From Periplaneta americana (lineage: Eukaryota > Arthropoda > Insecta > Blattodea > Blattidae), in NCBI RefSeq assembly GCF_040183065.1, contig NC_091127.1, positions 28,388,891 through 28,452,890 on the forward strand: DNA of 64,000 bases. Direction: 5' to 3'. The number at the start of each line of letters is the position of its first letter. The first letter of the stretch is position 1. A model generated the notes under the pieces. That model did no database searches. It saw only the letters and a program-made list of their open reading frames with translations, and had not been told where the DNA came from. The translations under genes were made by a program, and so were the position numbers. Positions 10,578 through 21,369 of the stretch are shown piece by piece.

Positions 10578-10865
10578 CATTTGCTGTGGTCGTGCCAGAG
10601 AATCAGTCCCATTCCGAGGCTTGTTGTATGGATTCCTAACAAGCTTTTTTTTTACGGTGATTATAGCCCTTCGCTCAACCCCCAAGCTGGAGGACAAGCC
10701 CAAATCAGCTGTCAACGACTGCTTATTCAATATATTCACAGCTACCCCAGTTTGAGAATAAAGTGCTTAGGAAAATATTTGGAGCTAAAACGGATTAAGT
10801 AATAGGAGAATGGAGAAAGTTACACAACACAGAACTGCACGCATTCTATCCTTCACCTAACATAC

Positions 10866-11130
10866 TTACTTACAAATGGCTTTTAAGGAACCCGCAGGTT
10901 CATTGCCGCCCTCACATAATCCCGCCATCGGTCCCTATCCTGTGCAATATTAATCCAGTCTCTATCATCATATCCCACCTCCCTCAAATCAATTTTAATA
11001 TTACCCTCCCATCTACGTCTCGGCCTCCCCAAAGGTATTTTTCCCTCCGGTCTCCCAATTAACACTCTATATGCATTTCTGGATTCGCCCATACGTGCTA
11101 CATGCCCTGTCCATCTCAAACCTTTGCTGT
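10866..11130 (-). pseudogene. LINE family P 3' piece inside tandem unit 2
   Basis: Minus-strand frame with [48 protein letters not shown] and YVRAAMNLRVP. It is better preserved than the unit 1 piece. The frame runs on past the LINE edge into the neighbouring repeat, which is why its N-terminal 30 residues look unrelated. Confidence 0.8.
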
Positions 11131-11310
11131 GGTCGTGCCGGAGAATCATTCCCATTCCGAGGCTTATTGTTTGGATTCGTAACAAGCTGTTTTTTTTACG
11201 GTAATGGGTTGTTAACCCTTCGCCCAACCCCCAAGCTGGAGGACCACTCCTTATCGGCTGTCCACGACTACTTATTCAATATATTTGCAGCTACCCTCCA
11301 CTTCAGGAGG
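11131..11310 (+). repeat. Unclassified dispersed repeat with RPTPKLEDH frame
   Basis: Plus-strand frame reads FFYGNGLLTLRPTPKLEDH, then LSAVHDYLFNIFAATLHF. The related block in unit 1 (10578-10752) gives the same words. I recall this peptide from many unreviewed arthropod predictions, which suggests a widespread repeat, but I cannot name its class. Confidence 0.5.
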
Positions 11311-11805
11311 CCGTCTCCTCTACTTCAATTATCAATATTTATTAAACAATCTCTGATACGTAACTGTCCATAATCTCAGACGGCAAAAGCTATAACATAA
11401 CCTAAATAATATAAACAATATAAATGATAGAAAAATTTTAATTAAAGGTAATGAAATGAACATGAATCATTATAAAAGGTACAATTGTTGAAAGTAGGCT
11501 ACAACATTGGCAGAAAGGAACAAATGCTAGGGAGGTGATACAAACAAACAAATGCCAGGGAGGTGATAAAAACAAAAAATGCTAGGGGGGTGATAAGAAC
11601 TGTAGGATAAGCAGCCATGTTGTTTCGTACCGAAAGTAGTATGACGTGGTAAAAATATAATAGCCTAGTCTAGAACAAGCTATTTACACAATTTCAATGT
11701 ACTTTTTAATATTTATTCACTCTGTTATTGTAAATATACATGAAAAAATCCCTACATATATCTTTGACATTTCCAGAGAAAAAAATTAATGAAAATTATA
11801 TTATA
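11311..11805. other. Spacer with short local repeats
   Basis: The word AAATGCTAGGGAGGTGATA recurs three times in 11520-11600 with small changes. Nothing else recognised. Confidence 0.55.
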
Positions 11806-12466
11806 CAGGATGTTAAAAAAGAATCCAATATTTTAGGAGGTGCTAGTATGCATCAAAACAAGAAAATGTCTAATAAACATAGGTCCTACAACACATACTT
11901 TCTAAGATCTGAACACTTGTTCATAGGAGGTGCTCAGTGTGACGTCTGTTCATGACAATGCACTCTTTGAAATTTGTTTTAATACGTTAATAAAGTCCTG
12001 ATAACGATCCCCAGTTAATCTCTGTGATAGCACGTATTGCCTTATTAATCTATCACCAAGAACGCATCCCCATACGTTCATTGAGAATCGGTGCTGATGT
12101 CTTGTTTCTTCAACTGCATGGGAATTTTCATCAGTCTACACATGCTGATTACGAAAATTCACACCATCTCTGCTGAACCCCGCTCAAATCCGCAACCAAA
12201 CTTTAGTTTTCAGTATTCCTTGCGACGTATCAGTATTCCATGCCAGGAATGTCAACTACGGTATGATGATCTGATAGTCTGCTGTATTGTAGGACAGAGA
12301 AATGCATTGCCATAAATGGACGTCACATTGAGCACCTCCTGTGAACAAGTGTGACCACATCTCAGAAAGTATGTGTTGTAGGACCCATGTTTATTAGACA
12401 TTATTTTCTTGTTTTGATGCATACTATCACCTCCTAAAATATTGGATACTTTTTTTTAACACTCTG
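11806..12466 (-). mobile_element. Mariner-like DNA transposon remnant
   Basis: Inverted ends CAGGATGTTAAAAAAGAATC and the matching right end GGATACTTTTTTTTAACACTCTG extend for over 100 bp, and TA flanks both sides (11804-11805, 12467-12468). The minus strand encodes a decayed transposase core. At 661 bp it is about half of a full mariner, so it is an internally deleted copy. Confidence 0.88.
11955..12320 (-). pseudogene. Mariner-like transposase remnant
   Basis: Minus-strand translation, allowing frame changes, contains TDENSHAVEETRHQHRFS, then INVWGCVLGDRLIRQYVLSQ and RLTGDRYQDFINVL. The block W-x-GD-RLIxxY..RLTGxRYxxFL surrounds and follows the first catalytic Asp region in mariner-type DDE transposases. 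Several stops break it. The DDE half seen at 42.5-43.0 kb (PELLENIQ..FQHDGAPPHF) would follow this segment in an intact protein, so the two elements retain complementary parts of related transposases. Confidence 0.7.
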
Positions 12467-13373
12467 TATATATTTAAAATGCAGAAAACTCACATCTGGG
12501 TACCCTTAAAAGCAGAAAAAAGTAGTCTGTTTCTGAAAACAAGGCATTAAATGTGCGGTAAAGTTATCACTGCGAGATAGCTAGCATCAGAGTGATCAAT
12601 GATACGTGCATCATAATTCAAGCACAAGAGTAAAAACAATACCCGAATTGGTTTGAACCCACGTATCTCCATTGGCTTCCGGGTTAGATTCACAAACTCA
12701 TCACGTCACAATTATTTTAACCTATTAATTTAACAAATATCGAGTAAAATTACTCTGAAAGGAGATTTTTGCCCACTGGGATGTGTTTTAATAAAATAAC
12801 CGCCTTGTTTAGGATGTAATAATTTTAGACCCTTACATTTTCCAATTATTACTCCTCGTATATCGATATGTAAAACATAAATTTTCGTTGTAATTACTAT
12901 TAAGTATAAACAGAGAGATAACTATAATTGGCGTGAATGTCTTCAAATGTAGACACTAGAAGACAGGAATGAGCTAAGTATGAGTCAAGACTTTTTTTAT
13001 GAGGAAGGAAAGTAAAATAAAAAAAAACATGAAAGTTGTAGCTGAAGAAACGTCAGCAATTTACAGACCAGAACCGGTATAATTGTCGCTTAATTTATTT
13101 TCATAAATATTTATTATCTCGTCATCTATAATTCTCTTTCATTCAAGCAACACAGTCGTGTTTCGAGGACATTAGAGTTCTATCGAAGGCGAAAATGTAA
13201 TTTCATTTAACTGCTTCTATGAGAGCGAATAAGGTTTATCATGATACCATTGCGTTTAAAAAGACAAAGTTAACTACATAGAAATATTAGAGTGATAGTG
13301 CAGATACATTTTTCCCGACGTAATTTAATCATGGCTTAGAATACAACGTACGATTAATTGGTCGTTTGGTATG
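12467..13373. other. AT-rich spacer, no gene recognised
   Basis: No feature supportable. A TTGGTTTGAACCC word at 12648 resembles a degenerate B box but lacks a head. Confidence 0.5.
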
Positions 13374-13383
13374 TGTCTGAAGA

Positions 13384-13646
13384 TGTTTTTTATTTTATTG
13401 GGTTATTTTACGACACTGTATCAACATCTAGGTTATTTAGTGTCTGAATGATATGAAGGTGATAATGCCGCTGAAATGAGTCCGGGGTCCAGCACCGAAA
13501 GTTACCCAGCATTTGCTCGTATTGGGTTGAGGGGAAAACCCCGGAAAAAACCTCAACCAGCAACTTGCCCCTACCGGGATTCGAACCCGGGCCACCTGGT
13601 TTCGCAGCCAGACGCGCTGACCGTTACTCCACAGGTGTGGACTATA
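13384..13646 (-). mobile_element. tRNA-derived SINE, family A, copy 2
   Basis: Flanked by perfect TGTCTGAAGA at 13374-13383 and 13647-13656. On the minus strand: CCACACCTGTGGAGTAACGG, GGTTCGAATCCCGG (B box) and the family A body and tail. The open frame MSPGSSTESYPAFARIG on plus is an antisense artefact shared by other copies of this SINE. Confidence 0.92.
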
Positions 13647-13911
13647 TGTCTGAAGAAAGCACGTTCTTGAATAGTCACATATTTGTAAAAATATGTGGTT
13701 TTATTATAGACTACAGGGCTTTCATTTTAAAATTTCCCAGTCTAAATAACTAATTATTTAAATTGAATTAAATTTAAACAAAACACTTCAATATAGATAT
13801 TGAGAGGGAAGTCTGAAACCAGGCTTAAATGTATTTTAGATTTAACCCCCCACCATCCAGCCATCCTCACTTTGAAGTTTCAAATGGCACCCCTATAATT
13901 TTATATTTAAA

Positions 13912-15189
13912 CTAGCCGTACCCGTGCGCTCCGCTGCACCCGTTAGAAATAAATATAAAGTAATTACATAATTAAAATAGGACATTTGATCCAGGGAACA
14001 TTCGTGTTTGATAGAAGGATAAATCGTTTAATACAGTATGTTACTTAATTCAAATTGTGTTTAAATAATTAAAATGCGATCATTTCGGTCCAGAGAGCAC
14101 TCATTTGGTGCAATGACAATTCCTTTAACATGTTTCTTAATTGTTATTACATGCAACCATAGTTTAATGAACATTGACATCATTTAGATTTAATGCGTAT
14201 ACTTTATTTTACTTGTTATATGTTCCCATTTAATTATGGTAATAACTTAATTTTAACCCTTCTTTTCTACGTATTTAATAAATGGCGTTTGGCCCACTAT
14301 GGTTCTGAACCCTTCAAATAACTTAAATTATATTATATAATATTACATATATTATATTATATTATATTATTATATTATATTATTATATTATATTATTATA
14401 TTATATTATTATATTATATTATTGTATTATATTATATTATATTATATTATATTATATTATATTATATTATATTATATTATATTATATTATATTATATTAT
14501 ATTATATCAGAAGTTACTGTAATAACATTATAGCATTATGTCCATCTAGAGAAACTACACTTTCCAATGGTGAAATAATAATTAATTATACAAATCCGTT
14601 AATTTAGCTTCCGATATTACTTCATACAAACACAGAAACATTATCTGTAGACTATCTTTCATAGCTTTCGATTGTTGCTGTCCAAGGCCCCTTATATACG
14701 AAGTCATTTGTTTTTTATTTCATTATTCGGCCTTAGATGGCAGTTATTTTAATTTTAAAACTGATTTATCTCATTAAATATCAGTCCTATCAAAATTTTT
14801 CAAGGAATAAAACTTATCGCAAATTATTTTTAAAGAAACTTTTGTTGTGTAACATGTTTCACAAAAATCAATAACAAGCGAGATATTTCGATTTATTTAA
14901 TTCAGGCCCCCTTATAACCCCCGTTTTAAATAATGTATTTTGAATGCCATATAGCCTAAAATCTAAGTTACAACGAACTTAATTTATATTCCAATTTTCG
15001 TCGAAATCCGTTAAGCCATTATCGCGTGAAAAGGTAACAAACATACAGACAGACAGACATGCAAACAAAAATTTCAAAAAAGCGATTTTCGGTTTCAGGG
15101 TGGCTAATTATATATGTTAGAAACAATTACTTTTGGAAAATCGAAAATTATCAGAAAAATTTCGGCTACAGATTTATTATTAGTATAGA
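13912..15189 (-). mobile_element. Non-autonomous Helitron, copy 2, with internal insertion
   Basis: Same ends as copy 1 (minus strand TCTATACTAAT ... GGTACGGCTAG) between A and T. It belongs to the second subtype: the internal segment near 14100-14220 (GCAATGACAATTCCTTTAAC and onward) matches copy 3 at 31875. At about 14222-14508 it carries roughly 285 bp absent from copy 3, most of it a pentanucleotide array. No Rep/helicase coding. Confidence 0.78.
14332..14507. repeat. (TATTA)n pentanucleotide array
   Basis: About 175 bp of TATTA and a few TATATTA units inside the Helitron copy. The YYIIL-type reading frame across it is a by-product. Confidence 0.95.
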
Positions 15190-16270
15190 TGTGAAAGAGC
15201 ATTCAATTGTTCATATACCTCATTAATTTGTTGTCGCATCTTTCGTTTTCTATCGTCGCCTGGCAACCTGGATTGTTATTATTGTTGATTAGAGATGAAG
15301 AGAATAAAGCTATAAAAACTTACTGATCATTTCATGTAATAGTTGTGTTTGTGTGTTAAATTATTTTAAAATGGTGTATACCCTTCAAGGAATAATATAA
15401 ATCCTCCTTATTGATTAAATTTAGGAAATTACACAAAATAAGCTGTATTTTCATCCTACAGTCAACTGATAACAAAAATACAGGTTGCCAGGTGACGATA
15501 GAAACCAAAAGATGCGAAAAAAAATGAATGAGGTGCAGGGTAAAGGCTGGTAATATCAATATTTTGATAGTACTTTTTGAGAATCTTTTTTACAATTTTA
15601 CTGAGCAAGAGAAGGATCGGTTTTATGCAGAAACTTGTCCACGAACATTTCCTTAACACGTTGACGCAAAAACCGATCTTCCTCTCGCTCAGTAAAATTG
15701 TAAAAATTAAAAAAAAAGAACTATTATAATATTATTTGTATCACAATATTACCAAACTTTACCCTATAAACAATTAATTGTGCTTTCATAATTAAGTATA
15801 AAAATATAGGGGTGCCATTTTTTAAATTTCAAAGTGGTGTTGGCTGGATGGTGGGGGGTCAAATCTAAAATGCAATTGCGCCTGATTTCAGATTTCTTCC
15901 TCGATATCTAAACTGACGTGTTTTTTTGTTTAAATTGAATTCAATTTAAATAGTTATTTATTTAGATTGAGAAATTTTGTGTTAAATAATTCATTTGTAT
16001 TTTGATCTAAATGTGAAAAGGAGACGTACTAGCTAAAATAACACGAAAACCCGTGATTCGATGATATAATTATAATTAATACTTAAAATATGATGGATCC
16101 ATACTAAAATAGAAAGTAGGCTATAGGCTGCATACGAGTAGGCTATATTGAATATATGAGAAAAAGAAAACCTTACCAAATGAATGAAACGCAAGCTTTG
16201 TTATAAATATCCATGAAAAGAGATAAAAAGAAATGTGTGATAATTACTGAAGCATAACACTCACATACTG
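15190..16270. other. AT-rich spacer with a degenerate inverted repeat
   Basis: The words GAGCAAGAGAAGGATCGGTTT near 15603 and the inverted AAACCGATCTTCCTCTCGCTC near 15668 form arms about 65 bp apart. The wider flanks 13800-13880 and 15790-15960 are also inverted with respect to each other (the Helitron lies inside), suggesting an older palindromic element containing it. No coding seen. Confidence 0.5.
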
Positions 16271-16273
16271 TAC

Positions 16274-16664
16274 AGTAGTGGCAAAAAAAAAAAAACCGGA
16301 CCAACCCTTGTAGCTGATTTCAGAGCCTTGTTCACTCCAGAGCACGATAGACTGGTAACTAAGACTTTCGTGGTTCGAATCCTGCCTGGGAAGGAAACTT
16401 TTTTTTGTTCCTTATTCAAATTTATTCCCAATACTTTTCGATTGCAGCGATATTTTACTACTTAATCAACCTATTATTCCCAAAACATGAATTTTACCAG
16501 CAATCTAAACGTATTGGGAATAAATTTGAATAAGAAACAAAAAAAGTTTCATTCCCAGGCAGGAATCGAACCACGAAAGTCTTAGTTACCAGTCTATCGT
16601 GCTCCGTAGTGAACAAGGCTCTGAAATCAGCTACAAGGGTCGGTCCGGGTTTTTTGCCACTACT
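16274..16664. mobile_element. Palindromic element with convergent tRNA-like heads
   Basis: Arms 16274-16434 and 16511-16664 are near-perfect inverted repeats ending in AGTAGTGGC. Each arm holds a tRNA-like segment with B box GGTTCGAATCCTGCC (plus at about 16372, minus at about 16562), pointing toward each other. The end word TACAGTAGTGGCAAAAAA resembles Tc1/mariner termini, and TA is possible on both sides. It may be a MITE that captured a tRNA-like sequence. Confidence 0.7.
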
Positions 16665-16858
16665 ATACATTCCAGCCAAGATTTAAAAAAAAATAATTAA
16701 TCCAATGTAGAGAAAGCATTTAAGATAGAATTTTAATTGATCTGTTTTATAGGAAATTTTAAATGTTTATAATGTGCCATTGAAACATTTCCAGGATAAA
16801 AATACGACAATACAAACGTAATAGTAAATAGTATATTATGAATCGAGTTTATAATGTA

Positions 16859-17382
16859 TTTTATGCTCGACCATGCCGAAATGTAGTAATTATACACCTT
16901 TTAGCAGACCTTTAATGCATGTCATTAAAGTACACCTACTCATTAAAGGTCAGGTCTTTCAGCCAATGACGACTCAGGTTACAACTGTTCAGCCAATGAC
17001 ACGTCAGCTTTCTACCGTTATAAAACCGCAAATATCGATTATTCTCTGATATGCAATCGAAAGACAATTAGCGAAAAGTCACGGAGGCTGGAAATCCAAC
17101 ACTGTCGCAGAAGGTTACGTTCTGTTACTATAATAATTAGCGTTAATTGTAAATAATATTCAAATAAATTCAATTTGTCATCTCGTTTTTCAATGTCTAA
17201 TTTAATTTCAATGTAATCTCTGTAGGTTCTTATGGCCTAGCAAGGTTAATGTGAACATCTGTTCCTCGGAAAAAATCAATACGTTCGCGTCTGTGTACAT
17301 CTCACAACATACGGGACATTGGCCAAGGTCAGATACAAAGAAAATTAATAATATCAAGTTAGAAATATGGTCGAGCATAAAA
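16859..17382. mobile_element. Inverted-repeat element with promoter-like core
   Basis: Perfect 16-bp inverted ends TTTTATGCTCGACCAT at 16859-16874 and 17367-17382. Inside lie two copies of TTCAGCCAATGAC about 38 bp apart (CCAAT boxes), a TATAAAA at about 17020, and a GC-richer stretch after it, the arrangement of a Pol II promoter. No open frame follows. No TSD established. Confidence 0.5.
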
Positions 17383-17388
17383 AGTCGT

Positions 17389-17477
17389 ATGAAACTCGCC
17401 TATAATGGTAATTAAGAAGCTCGTTTCATAAAAATCCATACTCGCTTCTTAATTACCTTCATTATAGGCTCGTTGCA
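17389..17477. repeat. Inverted repeat around GCCTATAATG
   Basis: Arms 17389-17420 and 17444-17477 are imperfect reverse complements of about 32 bp. It lies directly after the right end of the 16859 element and may be part of a larger repeat. Confidence 0.8.
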
Positions 17478-18072
17478 TAATGTACTATTATGGCAATAGT
17501 CAATGTTTAGAGAATGAGCGAAACGAGTTTCTTTTAATTTTAATGAGTACAGCAATTGTACAACTTTATATACGTGTTTCATACATTATTTTTTGTACGG
17601 TAGGATTATAAAACAATCAATAAAGAAATAACATTATTAAATATGTAATTATGGGTAGTTTGATATCATGGTCTATGAAGAAAGTGGTTGCTATGACAAC
17701 AATGATGTATTAAATATTATAGCACAGCAAATTCTTTCATAATATTAACTTTATGGCACAAGTTATGCCATCGTAATAGAAGTCATGGCGTTTTATTGCC
17801 ATGGTAATATTTTACGGCTCTGGTACAACAGTGTGGCATATTATGCACGATTTTCACTCATGATGAAGACTGTTTATAATTGGTTTGTTCCAGTACGGGT
17901 CAGAATACAGCCTGCTCATGCGCGGTAGCTCAATTTGCATTCCAACAAGACTAGAACTGATTCCAAACCGATTCTGTACTTCCAATTTCCTGTTCCAACG
18001 TGGTTTAGAACTCATTCGGAACGAGTGAATTTGACATTGCCTGAAATCATTCTCGAAAAAAGGCATACCTTA

Positions 18073-19343
18073 GGGTCGTATTCATAGACAAGACTTTGGA
18101 CCAAAGTTGACTTTGGAAAGTACAAAGTCATCATTTTCCTATTCACAGTCGACACTTTGAGGAAAGTAAACTTCAATCGTGACTTTACTTCGAAGTCGCC
18201 GAAAATCCAGACTTTGACTTTGACTTTCGTTCGTGGACAAAAGGAAAATGACTGATATTTGGGAAATTGTTGAATTTGCCGAGAATATTGAAGATATCTA
18301 GGAGATTATTAAAGCTGCTCATGTTCCTTGGCGTATTATTATAGATTATAAATTCAAATCAAGGTACAGATTTGATAGACATTATTAAATATCCTCGTCA
18401 TGTTTGAACTTTCATTGATGAATAATCAAAGAGGATTATCTGTTCCACCAATAAATAATACAACTTATTCCATCCCCATTTTACGCTATAGGTAAGGATC
18501 AATAGCTTAATATTGATTCTTACTATTTAATTCTATAGAAGATAGGTTATACAATTGGAAATGCAGTTAATTTATAATCCTTGCGGTGTTATAATAATGT
18601 TTTCTGCATATTGATTTCAGATAATTTTAAGTAGTTTCTGCAGATATGCAGGGAATAACTCTGCCAACTGTCAGCAGGATAATACGAGTATGTCTCTCTC
18701 ATAGTCTGTCATTGGTGAAATCTTTTCTTCCATTCTTCACAACAAAATTATTTTACAATGAAATAATTTCAGGGTTTAATGTAAAACTAACGTCACTACA
18801 ATCGATGTTTTATTCACAACAAAATTCTTAACAGGCAATACTATTTCAGATAAACTATACCATTATGTTTTGTAGTTATGAATTGTGTTATATACAAGAC
18901 TGTTCGAACTGAGTTACAATTTTTTGTGGCCAGGTAGAAGAATAAATTATTATCGATTGGTGTAAAGTCTTAAACATGTTAATTTCTGTACTTAAGTTAG
19001 TTCCACATTAAGCCCACGAATAATTATTCTTATGTAAAGTTGCAAGAACGGTTAAAAATTGCTTAACATATACCGATGTTCAATTGTTTTATTGATTTGT
19101 CACTCAAAAGATGGCTTTGATTATGGCAATGCCTACTCTGTTTCAAGTATCTATTAATTTAATTCGTTTAGAAGGCAGTGATTTTGATTGCCAACATTAG
19201 AACAAGATCGTCAAATCTCGACTTACCAAAGTCAAAGTCTCAGAAGTATTGTCTATGAATAGAACTTTTAACAAAGTTAAACTTTACTACGAAAGTCGAC
19301 TTTGGGAAGTCTTCATTCGAAGTATCGTTTATGAATACGGCCC
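18073..19343 (+). mobile_element. PIF/Harbinger DNA transposon remnant
   Basis: Ends GGGTCGTATTCAT and inverted ATGAATACGGCCC, flanked by TTA at 18070-18072 and 19344-19346. A 3-bp TWA duplication and GGGCCGTATTCA-like ends are characteristic of PIF/Harbinger. Subterminal regions are rich in inverted AAAGTCGACTTT-like words. The internal coding is a HARBI1-like remnant. At 1271 bp it lacks most of the usual two-gene content. Confidence 0.85.
18247..18720 (+). pseudogene. HARBI1-like transposase N-terminal remnant
   Basis: The plus strand starts MTDIWEIVEFAENIEDI, then a stop, and later gives FKSRYRFDRHY and, after 18640, TLPTVSRIIRVCLSHSL. These match the order of the N-terminal part of PIF/Harbinger nucleases: an acidic start, a YRF-D segment and the TVSRII helix. 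The sequence between TAGGTAAGGATC at about 18488 and TTGATTTCAG at about 18620 has plausible splice sites, so an intron is possible. The DDE core is absent. Several stops and frameshifts. Confidence 0.68.
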
Positions 19344-19346
19344 TTA

Positions 19347-20580
19347 GTTAGGACTGTTGTAATTTTCCCTCTTAAATCACAGCCACGAAACCGAAAGCAA
19401 TGAAATTAGCGGTAATTATCATTAAATATAATGAATGGTACATACTTCCTGACATGAAGCTGCAAAATTATTTAAAAATTTATATCTCCCACACTCCAAG
19501 TATTTTTGCTAAATGGTACGGGTACCATTACACTGATCATTAAAATCATAACATGCAGCTTACATATACGAGGTTAAAAGACAGTCTTAAATTCCAACCC
19601 ATCTGTAAATTAAAAGGAAAAAAAAAATTGTGGAGTGTGTACGTACAGCACAAGCCTTAAAAGTTAAATTTATTATAAGCAAAAGGATTAAAGATATAAA
19701 CCAGTTTTTTGACTTCCCCATCCATATTAAAGGATTGTTAACAAATTCCTCACATCGTTAGTTTCATTATTAAGGAATGCCACCTGCTGATCATATGTGT
19801 AATATGTGCCTACCCGACTTGCCTTTGCTTTCAGGCTAGAGAGGCTTTCATACCCATAATTGCGGAACTGGCCCCGCATACGGGCTTCCGGTTTCACTCA
19901 AGATAATCATCTTACACATACACAGTGTAAGAGAGAAAGAGAGGGGCTCTGAGAGTGAGAGAGACGTCTCATTGTAAACCGGTAGCTAATATTATAGGTA
20001 GAAAAAATTGTCCCAAACATCTTTTCCCGCCTAAACTTGTTATTAGGGCGGCTGTGCTACACATAGCATATGAAAACAAGTCTCCGGACCTCAAACTGGT
20101 TTAGATTTTTTTATACGTGAATCGTTGCTTGGCAACGTGTATATTATGTACGGATAACAACAGTAGTTTAGTTATTGTGTAATTGTAAATATCAGGTGCA
20201 TATGTACATTCAGACATGTTTGGACATAATTATTTACGGTTCTAGTAATATATCAGGAGTCGATAACAGCGTGTGTCTCACGTCATTCGCACAATGTCGA
20301 AGTGTGCACGGTCGCGTAGGCTTTAAACTAGTCTGTCCACTTGAACCCGTCAACTTTTGATCCTCTTTCATAAAGGACGATGTATACTTTCAGTGTTATA
20401 CGATACACAGTGTTTCTTGTAGCATCTAACATTGGTTTTGTTCATCAATGTGTGGTGACTCCTTTTTCTCTTGTTGTATGTGTTTATTCACACTGCAGTG
20501 GGTATATACCCTGTGGCAATGGTAACTAATTACACTCAATAATGACAATAATAAACTTATTAATTAAAAATAGGATTAAT
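19347..20580. other. Spacer, no gene recognised
   Basis: Slightly GC-richer 19800-20350 with a purine-rich AGAGAGAAAGAGAGG run at 19930. No coding or transposon ends supportable. Could hold unique host DNA. Confidence 0.4.
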
Positions 20581-20628
20581 AATAATACTAATAATTAATA
20601 CTAATAATAATAATAATAATAATAATAA
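20580..20628. repeat. (TAA)n microsatellite
   Basis: Interrupted TAATAATAC/TAATAATAA units. Confidence 0.9.
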
Positions 20629-20817
20629 CAGGGAATATACTAAATTAAATGAAACGATCACTTAAAATAACATTTGAAATAAATCTAATTTGTATCTTAA
20701 AACTGAGATCGAACTAAAACCCACGAGTATGATATGTTCATATCTGCACAAGTACCTTTCAAATTACACTCATTTCGCTGTCAACTCACTCACTGCAATG
20801 GAACTACGACACATTTC

Positions 20818-21020
20818 ACTGATTCTATCCTGATTTCACTAACACTTTAAAAACATTTCACTGTTCAAATATTATGCACTGCCACTATAAACTATAAAGC
20901 TTCACTGACAGGAACACGTTTCACTTACACAGCACACTTCACTGACACGACATACTTCTTCACTGATACAACACATTTCACTGACACAACATAATTCTTC
21001 ACTGATACAACATTTCAATA
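20818..21020. repeat. TTTCACTGACACAACA minisatellite
   Basis: Degenerate units of 18-20 bp built on TTTCACTGAYACARCAYA, about nine copies. The minus-strand frame shows a CC(V/I)SE peptide repeat as a by-product. Confidence 0.85.
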
Positions 21021-21119
21021 ACAACATATCATTTACATCCTTTAAATACTGTGTATAATTACCGTCTATTAGTAAGGTCCTTAAGCCTATTTTTAAATAT
21101 GTTGGTGAATATTTGTTTT

Positions 21120-21310
21120 TTTCCCTCCCATTAGAGCTGGGTTTATATTCTCTGTTTTGCGTTTGTCTTGTAGGTATGTTCCTTACTTTAGGTAAGTTCT
21201 GTGGACTTATTTTCCAAGTCTTGTGTTTGTTCTGTAGGGTTGTGTTACTTGTGTTGTGCTTGTCTTCCATGTTTGTTTTGTGTTTGTAGGCCTGTGTTTT
21301 CTTTCCCCAA
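21120..21310. repeat. GTGTTTGTCCTGCAGG-type minisatellite, left block
   Basis: Degenerate units of about 35-45 bp with GTGTTCCTTGTTTTGTGTTT. It is the left half of an array continued at 22533. Confidence 0.75.
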
Positions 21311-21369
21311 TAATTTCATCTACATATGGAGTTAAATCTTCTCAAAAGGCGTAATGGTTCGACTATTGA

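Larger units (their letters stand above)
10199..11310. repeat. Tandem duplication of a 547-bp mosaic LINE unit
   Basis: Unit 1 runs about 10199-10752 and unit 2 about 10753-11310. Each unit has the same parts in order: a plus-strand piece of LINE family P ([14 protein letters not shown] region), a minus-strand 3' piece of family P starting at its GTAA tail, and a third repeat with frame RPTPKLEDH. Corresponding points are 546-549 bp apart. A direct duplication of the whole composite is the simplest account. Confidence 0.85.

Noticed and set aside
13476-13670. MSPGSSTESYPAFARIG open frame, also at 39460 and 54907
   Set aside because: Antisense of SINE family A; it recurs wherever the SINE does.
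14422-14607. YYII-repeat open frame
   Set aside because: Product of the TATTA array in the Helitron.
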